Shown: positions 44,130 to 54,815 of the stretch, in pieces
Numbering within the stretch: position 1 is the stretch's first letter
Layout of the letters: the number at the start of each line of letters is the position of its first letter
Assembly (NCBI GenBank): GCA_001600635.1
Contig: BCKL01000007.1
Location: 86,303 to 150,302 of the forward strand
Direction: 5' to 3'
DNA length: 64,000 nucleotides
Source: Leucosporidium creatinivorum
Lineage: Eukaryota > Basidiomycota > Microbotryomycetes > Leucosporidiales > Leucosporidiaceae
The notes under the pieces: generated by a model
The model's database searches: none
Seen by the model: only the letters and a program-made list of their open reading frames with translations
Told to the model about the DNA's origin: nothing
Program-made: the position numbers and the translations under genes

Positions 44130-45018
44130 TCTGTATCTCTCTAGGGACAATGTCAGTTATTGAGTCGTCAGCGCGAGCAGAGAGCTCGGCGAAGCTTGAG
44201 ACCGCCTTTCTCGGCAAGTGAACGCCTCAGGTGATTCTATAGTCAGCTTTGCATGTGTATAAGGGTGCTACACTCACCACCAACCCACCTGCTCGACTGC
44301 TCTCCACCGACAGCTGAACAAAAGAGCGAGATCGCCTCGGCCGCCGAGCGAGAGCATGGGGCCTATAGAGGTACAGAGCTTTCCGAATTGAATTCATGTA
44401 GCTTGCTGAACTCTCAGCTACACGACAAGAGCAAGCGAGACGTCAGGGGTAGCGAGCTGGAACGCCTTCCACTCAGCTCTCGAGCAGCTCTCCCTCCTTC
44501 ACTTTCCCCCTCTTCCTCGCCACTCTCACCTCAACTTGACGGCGAATCTCGTATCTTTGATCCACTGCAGGTGAGTAGAGCTACACTGCTACAGCTGGGA
44601 ACGAGCAGACTCGCCTTCTGCCGATGGTTATGAGGCGAGCTAGAGTCGCCTGCTGAACCGCGAGGAGGAAGCAGCGGGACGAGCAGGAAGCAGTACAGTA
44701 CATCTGTACGCTGCTACCTGACGCCCTGCTGCTGTTCTGCAGCCTGCTGAGCTTGCAGTCGCGTTCAGCTGGCGCACACGACGCTGCTCGAGCTGAGGCT
44801 GCTCGAGCTGAGGAACGCGCTCATCCGAATGAGCTCCGCTGCTGGTGGCGGACGGCCGATGAGCTGGCGCCCATCAGCACGACTTCTCGCAGCTGGGCGA
44901 GCTGCTTCTGCACCTCGTTTGAGCCTGAGCGCCTGCGCAGCCCGCCAGCGTTCGTCGTCTCAGCCCCGAGCTCGTCGCTAACGCTCTTCTCCCTCCCACA
45001 GTACACCAACTAGCCGCC
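44130..45018. other. Long upstream region of GRR1
   Basis: 889 bp with no coding gene. A CTAAC branch and CCACAG acceptor at about 44978-45001 lie only 17 bp before the GRR1 start, so the leader is probably spliced. A 15-bp unit GCTGCTCGAGCTGAG is directly repeated near 44781-44812. Confidence 0.5.
44571..45001 (+). other. Possible long 5'-UTR intron of GRR1
   Basis: Donor CAG|GTGAGTAG at 44571 and acceptor CTAAC...CCCACAG ending at 45001 could delimit a 431-bp leader intron. The acceptor is convincing; the donor choice is a guess, other GT sites exist. Confidence 0.4.
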
Positions 45019-47883
45019 ATGTCGGTCAACGGGCTCGTTTCCCACACTCCGCCATCCGCCTCGCGCTCTCCTTCCTTCAGCTCCCAGTCGGGTCAAATCT
45101 CCGACCGCGACGCCTCGATGGACAACGAGGAGGAATCAGCGGACGACTCGGACTTTGAGGCTGACCCAGACGATGCAGGAGCATCCTCGCTATCCCTATC
45201 CATCACCGTACCCGCTCTAGCCACGCCCAAGCTCACGGCGTCGAGCACACCGTGGCCCTTCACCTCCGTGACCCAAACGTCGCCTACCCTCCCCACTTCG
45301 CCCAACTCCTCCGTCGCAGCTCGCCTGAGCATGCCCGTCATTCCCGCCTCCTCCCTACCGCACGAGATCCTCCTCCACATCCTCCGCCTGCTCCCCGCGC
45401 CATCACTCGCGCCAGCGCTGCTCGTCTGCAAGGCATGGTGCCAATGCGGCGTCGAGCTCCTCTGGCACAAGCCGTCCTTCTCGGGGCTCCAACCGCTGGT
45501 ACGGATGCTCGAAGTCATCAACTCGCCCGACCAGACGTTCCCCTACGCCTCCTTCATCCGCCGCCTCAACTTCTCGTCGCTCCACGACCAGCTTATGGTC
45601 TCCGACGAGGTCCTGGAAGCTCTCAGTCCGTGTACACGGCTGGAGAGGCTCACGCTTGCAGGATGCAAGAACCTCGGCAGCGAGGCTCTTGCCGAGCTGT
45701 TGAGCGAGTGCCCGCGTCTCATCGCCCTCGACTTGAGCGATGTACCAGCGGCGGGAGACAACGTCGCCGAGGTCATTGCGAGGTATTGCCCGAGGGTGCA
45801 GGGGCTCAACTTGAGCGGATGCAAGGAGTTGACGGATCGGGGGTTGGAAGCGATTGCTCGAGGCTGTCCCGAGCTGCGAAGGGTGAGTTCGGCGCTGGAG
45901 GAGCGGTGGTGTGGTTCGGCCTAACTGCCCTCCCTTGCCCCACAGATCAAGCTACGCAACGTCGACAAGGTCACCGACACTCCCATCGTCCTCCTCTCTC
46001 TCAATTGCCCCCTCCTCCTTGAAGTCGACCTCGTCTTCTGCGCTCGCGTAACGGACCTCTCCCTCCTCCAGCTGTTCCGCACCTCCCACCACCTCCGCGA
46101 GCTCTCCCTGCAGGCCTGCTCCGACATCACCGACGGAGGATTCCCCAATCACCAGATGATCGCCAAGCTCGCCAGTCGCGATTACAACATGATGGTCGAA
46201 GAGCCGCCCCGAGAGGCCGAAGAGCCTCTCGTCGCCAGCGACGGCAGCCTCGTTCCTCGACCCGTGCCGCTGCACTACGGTCCTCGCCCCAAGTCGTTCG
46301 ACCATCTTCGCTACCTCGACCTCACGAGCCTCGCCAAGATCAACGATGGAGCCATCGCCGGGCTCGTCAAGTACATGCCCAAGATTCGCAACCTCATCCT
46401 CGCCAAGTGCGTGCGCTTGTCGGACGAGGCGGTCTACAGCATCTGCCAGCTCGGCAAGCACTTGCACTACCTCCACTTGGGTCATGTCTCGTCGTGGGTC
46501 TCCACTTTCAGGCGATCCGAGCCATCGCTGACCGGCTTTTCGTCTCAGGATCACCGACCAAGCTGTCACGACGCTCGCGAGGGCTTGCACACGGCTACGC
46601 TACATCGACTTGGCTAGTAAGTAGAGCTGCTCTTCCTCTCGAGACGACTGCTAATCTCCTTCGCCTTCGCAGACTGCCAGCAGCTCACCGACATGTCCGT
46701 CTTCGAGCTCGCGACCAACCTCCCGCGACTCAAGCGTATCGGACTTGTCAGGGTATGTTCCGGGAGCTCTCCAGCAACCTCGCAGCTCCGCTGACCTCTG
46801 GCCTTCGCAGGTCGCCAACATCACCGACGAAGCCATCCACGCCCTGCACGCTCGGACCTCGCTCGAACGCATCCACCTGTCGTATTGCGAGAACCTCAGC
46901 GTCTTGGCGATTCACGAGCTCCTCGCACGTCTACCTCGCCTCACCCACCTCAGTCTCACGGGCGTGCCCGCCTTCCGCCGACCCGACCTGCAGATGTGGT
47001 GCCGACAGCCGCCTCGCGTGAGTGAACTCGATAGCAATGTAGAAGAAGCACGGAGCTGACCTCTCTCGCTAATCTGTAGGACTTCAACTCACACCAACGA
47101 GCGACCTTCTGCGTCTACTCGGGCAAGGGTGTGCACGAGCTGCGCAAGGCTCTTCGCACGATGTTCACCGAGATGACACCTGAGGAAGTCGAAGCTCGCG
47201 ATCCTCGCAACGCCGCCGCTGCCGCCAACGTCGGAGGAGCACAGCCTCGAGCTCACCGCCACGCCCGAGCCCTCGGCGCCCCTCCTCCGCAACTCCCTCC
47301 CGCCAACCCTGCTTTCCAGATCCCTCCACACAACCCTCGTCGCGCTCAAGGCGGCACGGCTCACACTCGCCGAGGCGCACCGAACCCCGCCGCCGCTCCC
47401 ATCACGATTAACCAGCCTCAGCCTCCAACCGCTCCCGGCCGTCACATCCTCCTCCCTCCCGCCGTCACTGGTCGTCACCCTCTCCCACCGACTAGTCAGC
47501 AAGTCCCCATCCAGTACATTCCTCCCTCCCACGCCAACGGCTCTTCCACTCGCGCACCCGCCGGCTCGAGGACTTCGGCTCCACCAGCGCTGCCGAGCGT
47601 GCAAACCGCTGCCGACGGATGGCAGTGGAACCAGAGGACCAACACGGGAAGCTACGCATTGAGGTCGAACGATGCAGCAGCTTCGGGAAGCGCTAGCACC
47701 AGCACTCAGACGCCGAGCTCGGGCATCGTCGCCAGCGGAAGCGGCTCGGGGCCTTCTGTCGCGAGGAGGCCGAGGGGCGCGACGTTGACGAGGGGGAACT
47801 ATAGGGGAGACGAGGATATGAGGGAGAGGAGCGATGGGGAGGAGGACACCTCGTTTGGTGAGGAGGATGTCGAGATGTCGTGA
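45019..47883 (+). CDS. GRR1: F-box and leucine-rich-repeat protein Grr1, SCF ubiquitin ligase subunit
   Basis: Substrate receptor of an SCF E3 ligase; in yeast it degrades G1 cyclins and Mth1/Std1 in glucose signalling. ATG 45019 has a good context (GCCGCC before it). About 105 acidic/Ser-rich residues precede the F-box (LPHEILLHILRLLPAPSL to VCKAWCQCGVELLWHKPSF). Then come about 12 LRRs of the Cys-containing type (LERLTLAGCKNLGSEAL, VQGLNLSGCKELTDRGL, LRELSLQACSDITDGGF, LKRIGLVRVANITDEAI, LERIHLSYCENLSVLAI). A Grr1-typical insertion after repeat six carries MMVEEPPREAEEPL. The post-LRR block DFNSHQRATFCVYSGKGV is also characteristic of Grr1. A Pro/Ala-rich, acidic tail ends the protein (about 860 residues). 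Exon 1 ends at 45882, exon 2 starts at 45946; later introns near 46490, 46620, 46755 and 47020. Confidence 0.94.
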
Positions 47884-48064
47884 TGAGGAGGTTCGGGCGC
47901 AGAGCGACGACGACAGGCGCTCACATACGATGCATTTGCCTCTGAGCTTTACTCGATAACCTGTTCCCCTTTTCTCTTATGCAAGCAAGCAAATTGTCGC
48001 TTCAAATACCCTCCCGAGGTTCGCAAGCGAGTGCCGAGCTGGATTCGACCCAGCCGTGAGTTTC

Positions 48065-49843
48065 TCAACGTCGATACCAATAATGCTGTCCGTGCTCAAA
48101 CCTCACTCGATCCACACCGTCCGACAACCCTTCCACCTTCCACTCGGTTGCTACAACCCGTCGCCAGCCGTTTTCGGGCGCCGACAGCTCTCGCCGAACG
48201 AACTGCCAGCGAAGAGAGTGCTTGTACGGTCGATGGAAGAGACCTTCAGGCAAGATGCGGGTCAGTCAAGCTTGATCGAGCTCGGAAAGTGCGCAAACAG
48301 AGCTCACCTGGCTCGTGGATGACGAGGAGGCCGTCGCCCGAAGTAGGGTACTCGGGGCTGGAGCAGTAGTAGCGCCTAATCCCCCCGAAGTAGCCGTAAA
48401 GGTACACCTCGGCTCCTTCTACGACCACTGTCTTGCTTCCTGCGAGTTGTTGAAGAGCTGCGTCAGTTCTGTGATGGCACAGACCGGCGAAACAGCTTAC
48501 CAAGAGCCAGCACCTTGATCGTCCAGCCAGGCCTGACGACGTGATCGACATCGAAGGTGAGGAGGAATTCTCCGATGTACATCCCTAGCCTCCCGAGCAG
48601 CTCCTTCTTCGAGAAGGCCCGTTTCGGCGGCAGGAGCGAGTGAGCGATCGCCGAGACGAAGCTCACTCCGTCGTCCTCCTCTGGCGGCCTCGACTTCCAC
48701 TGCTGGCTTCTGATCAAGCTCGAGTCATCGTTCAACACTCGAGTCTTGAAGGAAGAGGCTCGAGCGGCGGGTGCGAAGCTCGAGCGAGCGAAGCCGGGTC
48801 CGAGCGACTCGTAGCGAGCAAATCGACGCTGGAGGTGCTCCTTGTAGGGGACGTCGAAGACGAAGTGGATAGGTAGACCGTCGGGGAAGTCGATAGGGTT
48901 GGTCAGCCGCCAGATAGAGGTCTCGCCGTAGTGATGGCCGGTGAGGCTGGAGAAGGGTTGATGCGAGACGGGCTCCCAGGTGTCGGGACCGAAGTCTGTC
49001 CACGGGGTGAGAGCTGGGTATATGAAGTTCAAAAAGGGATGCCTGAACTCGTCGGCGCACTACTCACATCCGTACTTGATCCCGTGTATCTCGATCGATA
49101 CCCTGCCTCGGCCGGTTGGCAGAACTCGGCGCGAGCGAACGATTTTCTCCTTGCCGTCCGAATGCAGAGGAGGGCCTTCGGTCGTCCAGAGACCAGGTCC
49201 TTGAGCTACAACAACCAGAGTAGGCACAATTTTACCAGTTGGGTCTGGAGTTCGGTCTGAGAAGAGAGCACGGTTAGCGGCCACCTTCGGCGATCGCTTG
49301 GAGCCTGCTTCGCAGAGCTCGAGCTACCCCTGTGAGAAGGGCAAAAACAGCTGCGAGTCAATCAATACTCACCGACCACCAGCGTCGTCAGAAAATGGAA
49401 GCCCGCCAAGTTATCGTACTCCGGGTCCAGCGCCGAGACAAAGGCGCCGACTCGCTCATTCATTGCGTTGGCGTTGTAGAGGTCTTTCATGATGCCTTGG
49501 CGTTGTTCATGTTTCGAAGCAGAGCTTCGGACTGTCGGTGGCGATGTCGTCAGCTCTTGTGGCAGCTCGGCGCGTCTCAGCAGAGCTCACCACTGCCGGG
49601 TCCTGCCGCCCCAGAACCTGTATCACTGTAGCCCAAGCTACTGTCGGTATGTACAGACGAGTCTGAGTCTGTGGGTCGGAGGCAGCGTCAGCTCATATCT
49701 GACGGACACCTCTCATCGTACCCTCCGCACTCACCTCGGCGTTGCCTCCCTCGGGCGAGTTCTTGCTCGACGCTGGCAAGCTGCCCGAGATACGCTTCTC
49801 CAGAGCTACCGTTTGGACGACGACCTGGGGGCAGAGGCGACAT
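48065..49843 (-). CDS. Uncharacterised protein with weak arrestin-like features
   Basis: Seven or so exons assembled by phase. ATG 49843 begins MSPLPPGRRPNGSSGEA; then SDSSVHTDSSLGYSDTG, KDLYNANAMNERVGAFV, DPEYDNLAGFHFLTTLVV, DRTPDPTGKIVPTLVVVA, RGRVSIEIHGIKYGYF, GPDTWEPVSHQPFSS, GHHYGETSIWRLTN and PDGLPIHFVFDVPYKEH. Later parts include LGMYIGEFLLTFDVDHVV, KTVVVEGAEVYLYGYFGG and a final exon ending in QHYWYRR. The spacing of a YxETxIW strand and a PxGLxIxFxFxVP strand recalls the arrestin N-domain, and PGWTIKVLALG could be a C-domain strand, but no PPxY motif is seen. I would not name it more precisely. An exon further upstream is possible. Confidence 0.5.
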
Positions 49844-50303
49844 TCGAACGCAGAGCTGCGACGAGCAGAAAGAACAGAAGGATTCGAGCCCTCGTCGGTC
49901 GATATCACCTCCGCGGAGCAGTGCAGTTGCCAAAAGCGTGAGATCATCAAATGGGCGTTGTGGGAGGCGAGACAAAGTTGCATCAGAGTATTGACAGTCG
50001 AAGCTGCAGTCTTACGAGAAGGAAGGGCCTCGCCGAAGCGCCTGAGTGGAGAGCTTGCCTACGCCGAGCGCTCGCATTGCTCTCTGGCAGGCCTAAGACT
50101 CGTACTCGATTATATGAAACAACAGAACAATGCTCCACCAGCCATCCTACATATTATGAGCGCCGTCGTGGGCTAGCCATCTATTCCGCCGCCAATGCCG
50201 AGCCTGCTTAACAGAGCGGGCTCTCGAGTCGGGCTGTGGCTCAGAGCTGATGAGAAGTCTGTAATACATGATAGCTACTTCGAATGCTCACCTGTGGCTC
50301 AGA
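49844..50303. other. Non-coding sequence left of the assembly gap
   Basis: 460 bp with no recognised gene. The last 68 bp hold the start of a 58-bp-period repeat (see separate entry). Confidence 0.5.
50236..50303. repeat. Start of a probable 58-bp-period tandem repeat at the gap edge
   Basis: GTGGCTCAGA at 50236-50245 recurs at 50294-50303, the final bases before the N run. Extended context (CTGTGGCTCAGA) also matches. Only one full period is visible, so an array is an inference. Confidence 0.45.
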
Positions 50304-50603
50304 NNNNNNNNNNNNNNNNNNNNNNNNNNNNNNNNNNNNNNNNNNNNNNNNNNNNNNNNNNNNNNNNNNNNNNNNNNNNNNNNNNNNNNNNNNNNNNNNN
50401 NNNNNNNNNNNNNNNNNNNNNNNNNNNNNNNNNNNNNNNNNNNNNNNNNNNNNNNNNNNNNNNNNNNNNNNNNNNNNNNNNNNNNNNNNNNNNNNNNNNN
50501 NNNNNNNNNNNNNNNNNNNNNNNNNNNNNNNNNNNNNNNNNNNNNNNNNNNNNNNNNNNNNNNNNNNNNNNNNNNNNNNNNNNNNNNNNNNNNNNNNNNN
50601 NNN
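50304..50603. other. Assembly gap of 300 N
   Basis: Exactly 300 N, probably an estimated or placeholder length. Real sequence content is unknown. No frame across it can be trusted. Confidence 0.99.
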
Positions 50604-50924
50604 ATCGAGGGAGAGGATGCTGAGCCGAGCCTGGTCGAGGGAGCGCCGAGCGGAAGGGAGGTCGAGCGAGGGAGACGAGGAATGTCGAGCGAGTGTAGGG
50701 AGGTCGAATGAGGAGGATAATGAGCGTCGAGATAATGTACATGCGATGCTGGTGCAGTAGTGAGATGGGAATGCCTCAGGCTCGGACACTGCTGACCTGC
50801 AGCATGTCGTTTCGGTCTCCCTCCTCATCCCTCTTCTGCCTGGACGCGATTACACCTTTGCTCCTCATTCATCTTCCACCTCCACATCCTCCATCTGACA
50901 CACACCCAGCTCGGCCTTCGCTCA
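50604..50924. other. Sequence right of the gap with degenerate GTCGAG-type repeats
   Basis: Between 50604 and about 50735 the motif GTCGAGSGAG (S = C or G) and relatives occur four to five times at irregular spacing (e.g. near 50633, 50660, 50685, 50701). The rest is C/T-rich and probably the 3' UTR of the small gene at 50925. Confidence 0.45.
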
Positions 50925-51345
50925 TCAAGCCTTCGTACTCGGCTTGGATGGTCGACCCTTCTTGCCATGATTGAGCGACGCTCGACGTTCGATGTCGGCT
51001 CTTGATCGATTCCACATGATGTTGGTCCATTCGGTGATGCTCTCTGTACACGAGTAGAAGCAAACAAAGTCAGCCTTAGCTCAGCCAGCGAAGATGCACT
51101 TCGAGGAAAGGGGAAGGGGTCCGAGCTCCGAGCGGCAGCGCCGAGATGAGTTTCGGAGAGCAAAGGTGAAGGTGCTGACCTGAGTAACGACGCTGAGCAG
51201 CGATGACTTTGGGTGAAGGCGCGTCTTCAGAGTAGTCTGCTAGTGCCGACGTTGAGGGAGACGAGGGCGCGGTCGCCGCTTGCAAAGTGGAGGGAGTCGA
51301 GCTGCCGCTGGAGCTGGTCGAGTCGAAGGAGTTGGCTGGCTGCAT
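50925..51345 (-). CDS. Small uncharacterised protein (about 95 residues)
   Basis: Two exons, 51180-51345 and 50925-51043, separated by an intron with a less common GTCAGC donor and a GCTGAC branch plus TACAG acceptor. The N-terminal half is Ser/Thr/Pro-rich (MQPANSFDSTSSSGSS), then VIAAQRRYSES joins in phase to ITEWTNIMWNRSRADIERR and a basic tail KKGRPSKPSTKA. The aromatic/basic block around the junction resembles short conserved segments in other small fungal proteins, but I recognise no family. No signal peptide or membrane segment. Confidence 0.5.
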
Positions 51346-51843
51346 GGTGGTGGTGCAAGTGCTTTCTTAGGTGCGCGCAGGAGCGGTCAAGTGATAGGGA
51401 AGAGGCCAAGGTTCGAACTTCGGCGCCCCCGACTGGAGCATTTTAGGGCGGTTGATGACATCTGCGGAGAGGCAAGGGCTTCTCCAGCTTCGACAACCCC
51501 GGGGTAGGCGCGTTCTGTAGGGTCTTCTCATGCTTGTGCTCACCCGGAAAGCTACTCTTGTGCAGGGTCTGCGGGTCGCGTAGAGCATCAGGCGGACCCT
51601 GGCTGCCTCCCCTCGGCCTCGGCGCTGGCCTCCGAAGCGAGGCTGACTCTGAACCTACGCTCAGAGCGCCTTACTTTGACATCCGCCGGATGTCTACGGT
51701 GTGTAACGACTTACATGAGCAGCGAGTTGGAAGCGACTCTCGAGCGTACTTCGACCGAGGTCGGGTGTAACTCGGCTTCCTTGCCGAGCTCTCTATCGAG
51801 CAATTGCTTCTATGAAAGGCTGCTGCCACGCGCAATGGTACAT
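51346..51843. other. Intergenic upstream of the small gene
   Basis: 498 bp with the promoter of the small gene and the 3' end of the malic enzyme. A B-box-like GGTTCGAAC at about 51411 was examined for a tRNA and rejected. Confidence 0.5.
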
Positions 51844-54470
51844 CTACTTCTCTACCAAGAACAGGGGGCGATACACCGGGTCCCACATCATCGCTCGAAT
51901 CTCCTCCTCTGTGAAGTCGGTCGTCCTCTTTGCCCTCGAGACGCCCTCAGCCCGTGCTGCGTTGGCTACGGCGGTAGCTACCTTGACCGATACGTTGCGA
52001 AGGTCCTTAAGGTGAGGCAGGAGCGACTCGTGTGGGTCCTCGAGGGCGGGGGCGAGCTTTGCGAGAGCGCCGACACCGGCCGTGATCATTAGGTCGGTGA
52101 GACGGTTGCCCTTAGCAGCAATGATACCGAGCGCGAGCGCCGGGTAGATGAGCGCGTTATTGGATTCGGCGACCTTGTAGAGCTGGCCGTTCTCGTAGTT
52201 CTTGATGGGAGGGAAGGGGCTGCCGGTGGCCATGAGCGCTCGGCCGGAGGTCCACTCGTTGACGTCACCTTGTGGGTGTGTGGGTGAAGGTGAACAAGGG
52301 GGATAATTAGATGGGGAAGCGGAGGAGGAAGAGGAGGAGGGGGAAGAGGTGGCAAAAGGGAAGGACAAGTCAGCGAGATTCCCGGTTCGGCGCTCGCGTC
52401 GGATCGACGACTCACTGGGGTCGGCCTCGGCAAGGCGGGTAGGATTACTGAGAGGGAAGATGACGGGCCTGTCGCAGTGTTTGGACATCTCGCGAACGAT
52501 CTGAGCACAGCGAGTGAGGATCAGCTTCTCGGCCGAGATGGGAGAACGTCGCCAAACTCACCTCCTCGTTGAAGGCGCCGGCCTTGGTGGAACATCCGAT
52601 GAGCACTGTTGGCTTCGCCTTCTTGACAACCTCGAGAAGGGTGATGCCCTGCTCGGGATCGCAGTTCCAGTCGGCGACCTCCTCGTGATCGCGAAGGAAG
52701 TTGGACTGGCCCTCGCGCAGAGTTGCGGGGTTGGCGGCGGTGGTGAGCAGTCCCGGACGGTCGAGTACCCTGGACGTAGTGTTAGAGTCAGCTTTCTTCG
52801 CAGTTCAAGACGGGAGCGACTCACCAGAAGCACTTGCGCGCCTCCTCGCTCGTGAGGCCGCCCTCAATCATGAGCGCGCTGCGAATTCCGTCGGCGATTC
52901 CCTGACCGGCAGTTCCAAATCCGAACACACAGATGCGCTGGTCCTTCAGCTCCGACTTTGTGACCTTGCAGGCACTCATCAGCGCCGAGAGAACGACGGC
53001 GGCGGTTCCCTGCATGTCGTCGTTGAAGCACGACTGCTTCTCGCGGTACTTGGAGAGAATCCTGCCGGCGTTGTCGACGCCGAAGTCCTCGAAGTGAAGG
53101 AAAGCGTCCTTGTAGCACTCGCGAACCGTGTCGCAGAACTTGTCGACGAAGTCGTCGTACTCCTTGCCGCGAATACGGGAGCGACGAAGTCCTAGGTAGA
53201 GGGGATCGTTGAGAAGTGTCATGTTGTCGGTTCCGACGTCGAGAACGATGTTAAGCTGTGAGCAGAAGCGGTCACGGTCAGCGACGAGCGGCTGGGCTCA
53301 AATTGGTGAGGCGACTTGCGATGCGGGAGGGGTCGATACCGGCGCCGAGGGTGTAGCTGGAGAAGGGTAAACTCAAGTCAGCGACGCGGGCGAGCTCATG
53401 TGGGTGAGGCGGACCGACATGTTGCCTGTGAAAGGGAAGACTCGTCAGCTCCGAGATTGACGCTCGAGTCTCGCCATGTCACTCACTCTTTCCGATGGCA
53501 ATGAGAATGCCGCCGACTCCCTGATCTCCAATACCGAGGATGCCCTCACTGTCGGTGACGACAATGAGGTCGACATCCTTGGGCCGCTTGCTCGTGAACA
53601 TGAGCTCGCGCATGCGATCCTTGTCGGTGTAGGTGAGGAAGAGTCCGTCCGGTCGGCGCCATACTTGCGAGTACTTCTGGATCGCCTCGCCGACGGTGGG
53701 CCTGCGCAAGTACGGGTCAGCCTGCGCCTTCGGCAGGACTCGGCGCTCGGCGAATCGGCCAGCAATCAACGTGACTCACGTGTAGATGAGGGGTAGAACC
53801 TCCTTGAGGTGACGAAGGGCGAAGTTGTAGAAAAGCACCTACGCGAAGGGGCCAGAGTGTCGGGGTCAGCCTCAGAGCTTACGCCGAGACGGGTGTACTC
53901 ACCTGGTTCTGGTCGCGAAGGGAAGCCAGGAAGGTGTACTTGGAAAGAGGTGTTCCCCTTTGTTGGAGCTGAAAGTAGGCGCGCTTGCACTGCATTTCGA
54001 GGTCATGCACCTCGTGTCTAAGCGGCAGGTGGCTCAAGTTAGCTCCACCTTTCGTCGGCGCCGAGAGGTGAACAACTCACGGCAGCAGGCCTACAAGACC
54101 GAAAGTATCACGCTCCTCGCGGTTGAAAGCAGCACCCTTATTCAGCGAAGGCTCGTTTAGCAACGCAGTCCCCCTCAGCGCCGTCCATTGTGGCCTCTGC
54201 GAAGCGAAGGAGGGGGTCAGCAAAACGCGTCCGGCCGAGCTTTATCTCGCTCGTCTCAAGAGCTCTGTAGGCTCTTCTAGCAGCTCGGCTATTTGTCCGA
54301 CAATGCTACGAACTCACCTCGTTCTTAGCATGAGCCAAAAAATGCTTGTTGTCGGCCAACTCTTTAGCTTCCGCAGAGTGGGAGGTCGAAATGGCTCGAG
54401 GCGAAGGGACAGCTGCTCCAGCAGGTCGTGTAGACTTGGGCAAAGCTCGTAGAACAGAAGTGCTCCTCAT
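51844..54470 (-). CDS. MAE1: Malic enzyme, mitochondrial (NAD(P)-dependent decarboxylating)
   Basis: Converts malate to pyruvate and CO2 with NAD(P)+. ATG 54470 starts MRSTSVLRALPKSTRPAG, an Arg/Ser-rich presequence, so matrix location is likely. Then in order: LAHAKNERPQWTALRGTA, LLNEPSLNKGAAF, FGLVGLLP, PLIYTPTVGEAIQKYSQ, VVTDSEGILGIGDQG, LYLGLRRSRIRGKEYD, FEDFGVDNAGRIL, the metal-binding FNDDMQGTAAVVLSAL, the dinucleotide fold FGFGTAGQGIAD, IFPLSNPTRLAEADP, DVNEWTSGRALMATGSPF, and NALIYPALALGIIAAKG. About ten introns; one of about 145 bp lies at 52270-52415 between ADPS and DVNEW. The C-terminus ends RPLFLVEK. Coenzyme choice (NAD or NADP) cannot be read off with certainty. SSADH lies just upstream on the same strand. 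Confidence 0.94.
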
Positions 54471-54815
54471 CTTGCTCGTTCAGTACCGCTCGTGCGTGTT
54501 GGCGGCGCCGGAGACGGTCGGAAGGGAGAAGAGAGCAGTTCTTTGCTTCATCGATTCAAGCCTCAATAGGGCCACGGGGAATTGCAGGAATAGACTCTGG
54601 AGAAGCCTGCAAAGGCTGAGGAAATGCATCTGTAGCCTTAGAGGTCCTCTCGCCTTTGAACAGGAATTACTCGAGTACAAGACTTGGCTCTCGCTTGCGC
54701 CGAGTTCATTTCTCGGCGTTCGCAGCGGAGGAGCAAGATGGCCCAATAAAGCGCTGATTGTACAACAAGAAGACGGCGACTACTAGCACGGTGAAGCGTC
54801 GGATCCAGACACTGC
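54471..54815. other. Intergenic, promoter of the malic enzyme
   Basis: 345 bp between the SSADH stop and the malic enzyme start. No distinctive motif recognised. Confidence 0.5.

Noticed and set aside
51380-51460. B-box-like GGTTCGAAC suggesting a tRNA
   Set aside because: No A box at the right distance, and no acceptor stem or anticodon arm could be paired around it.
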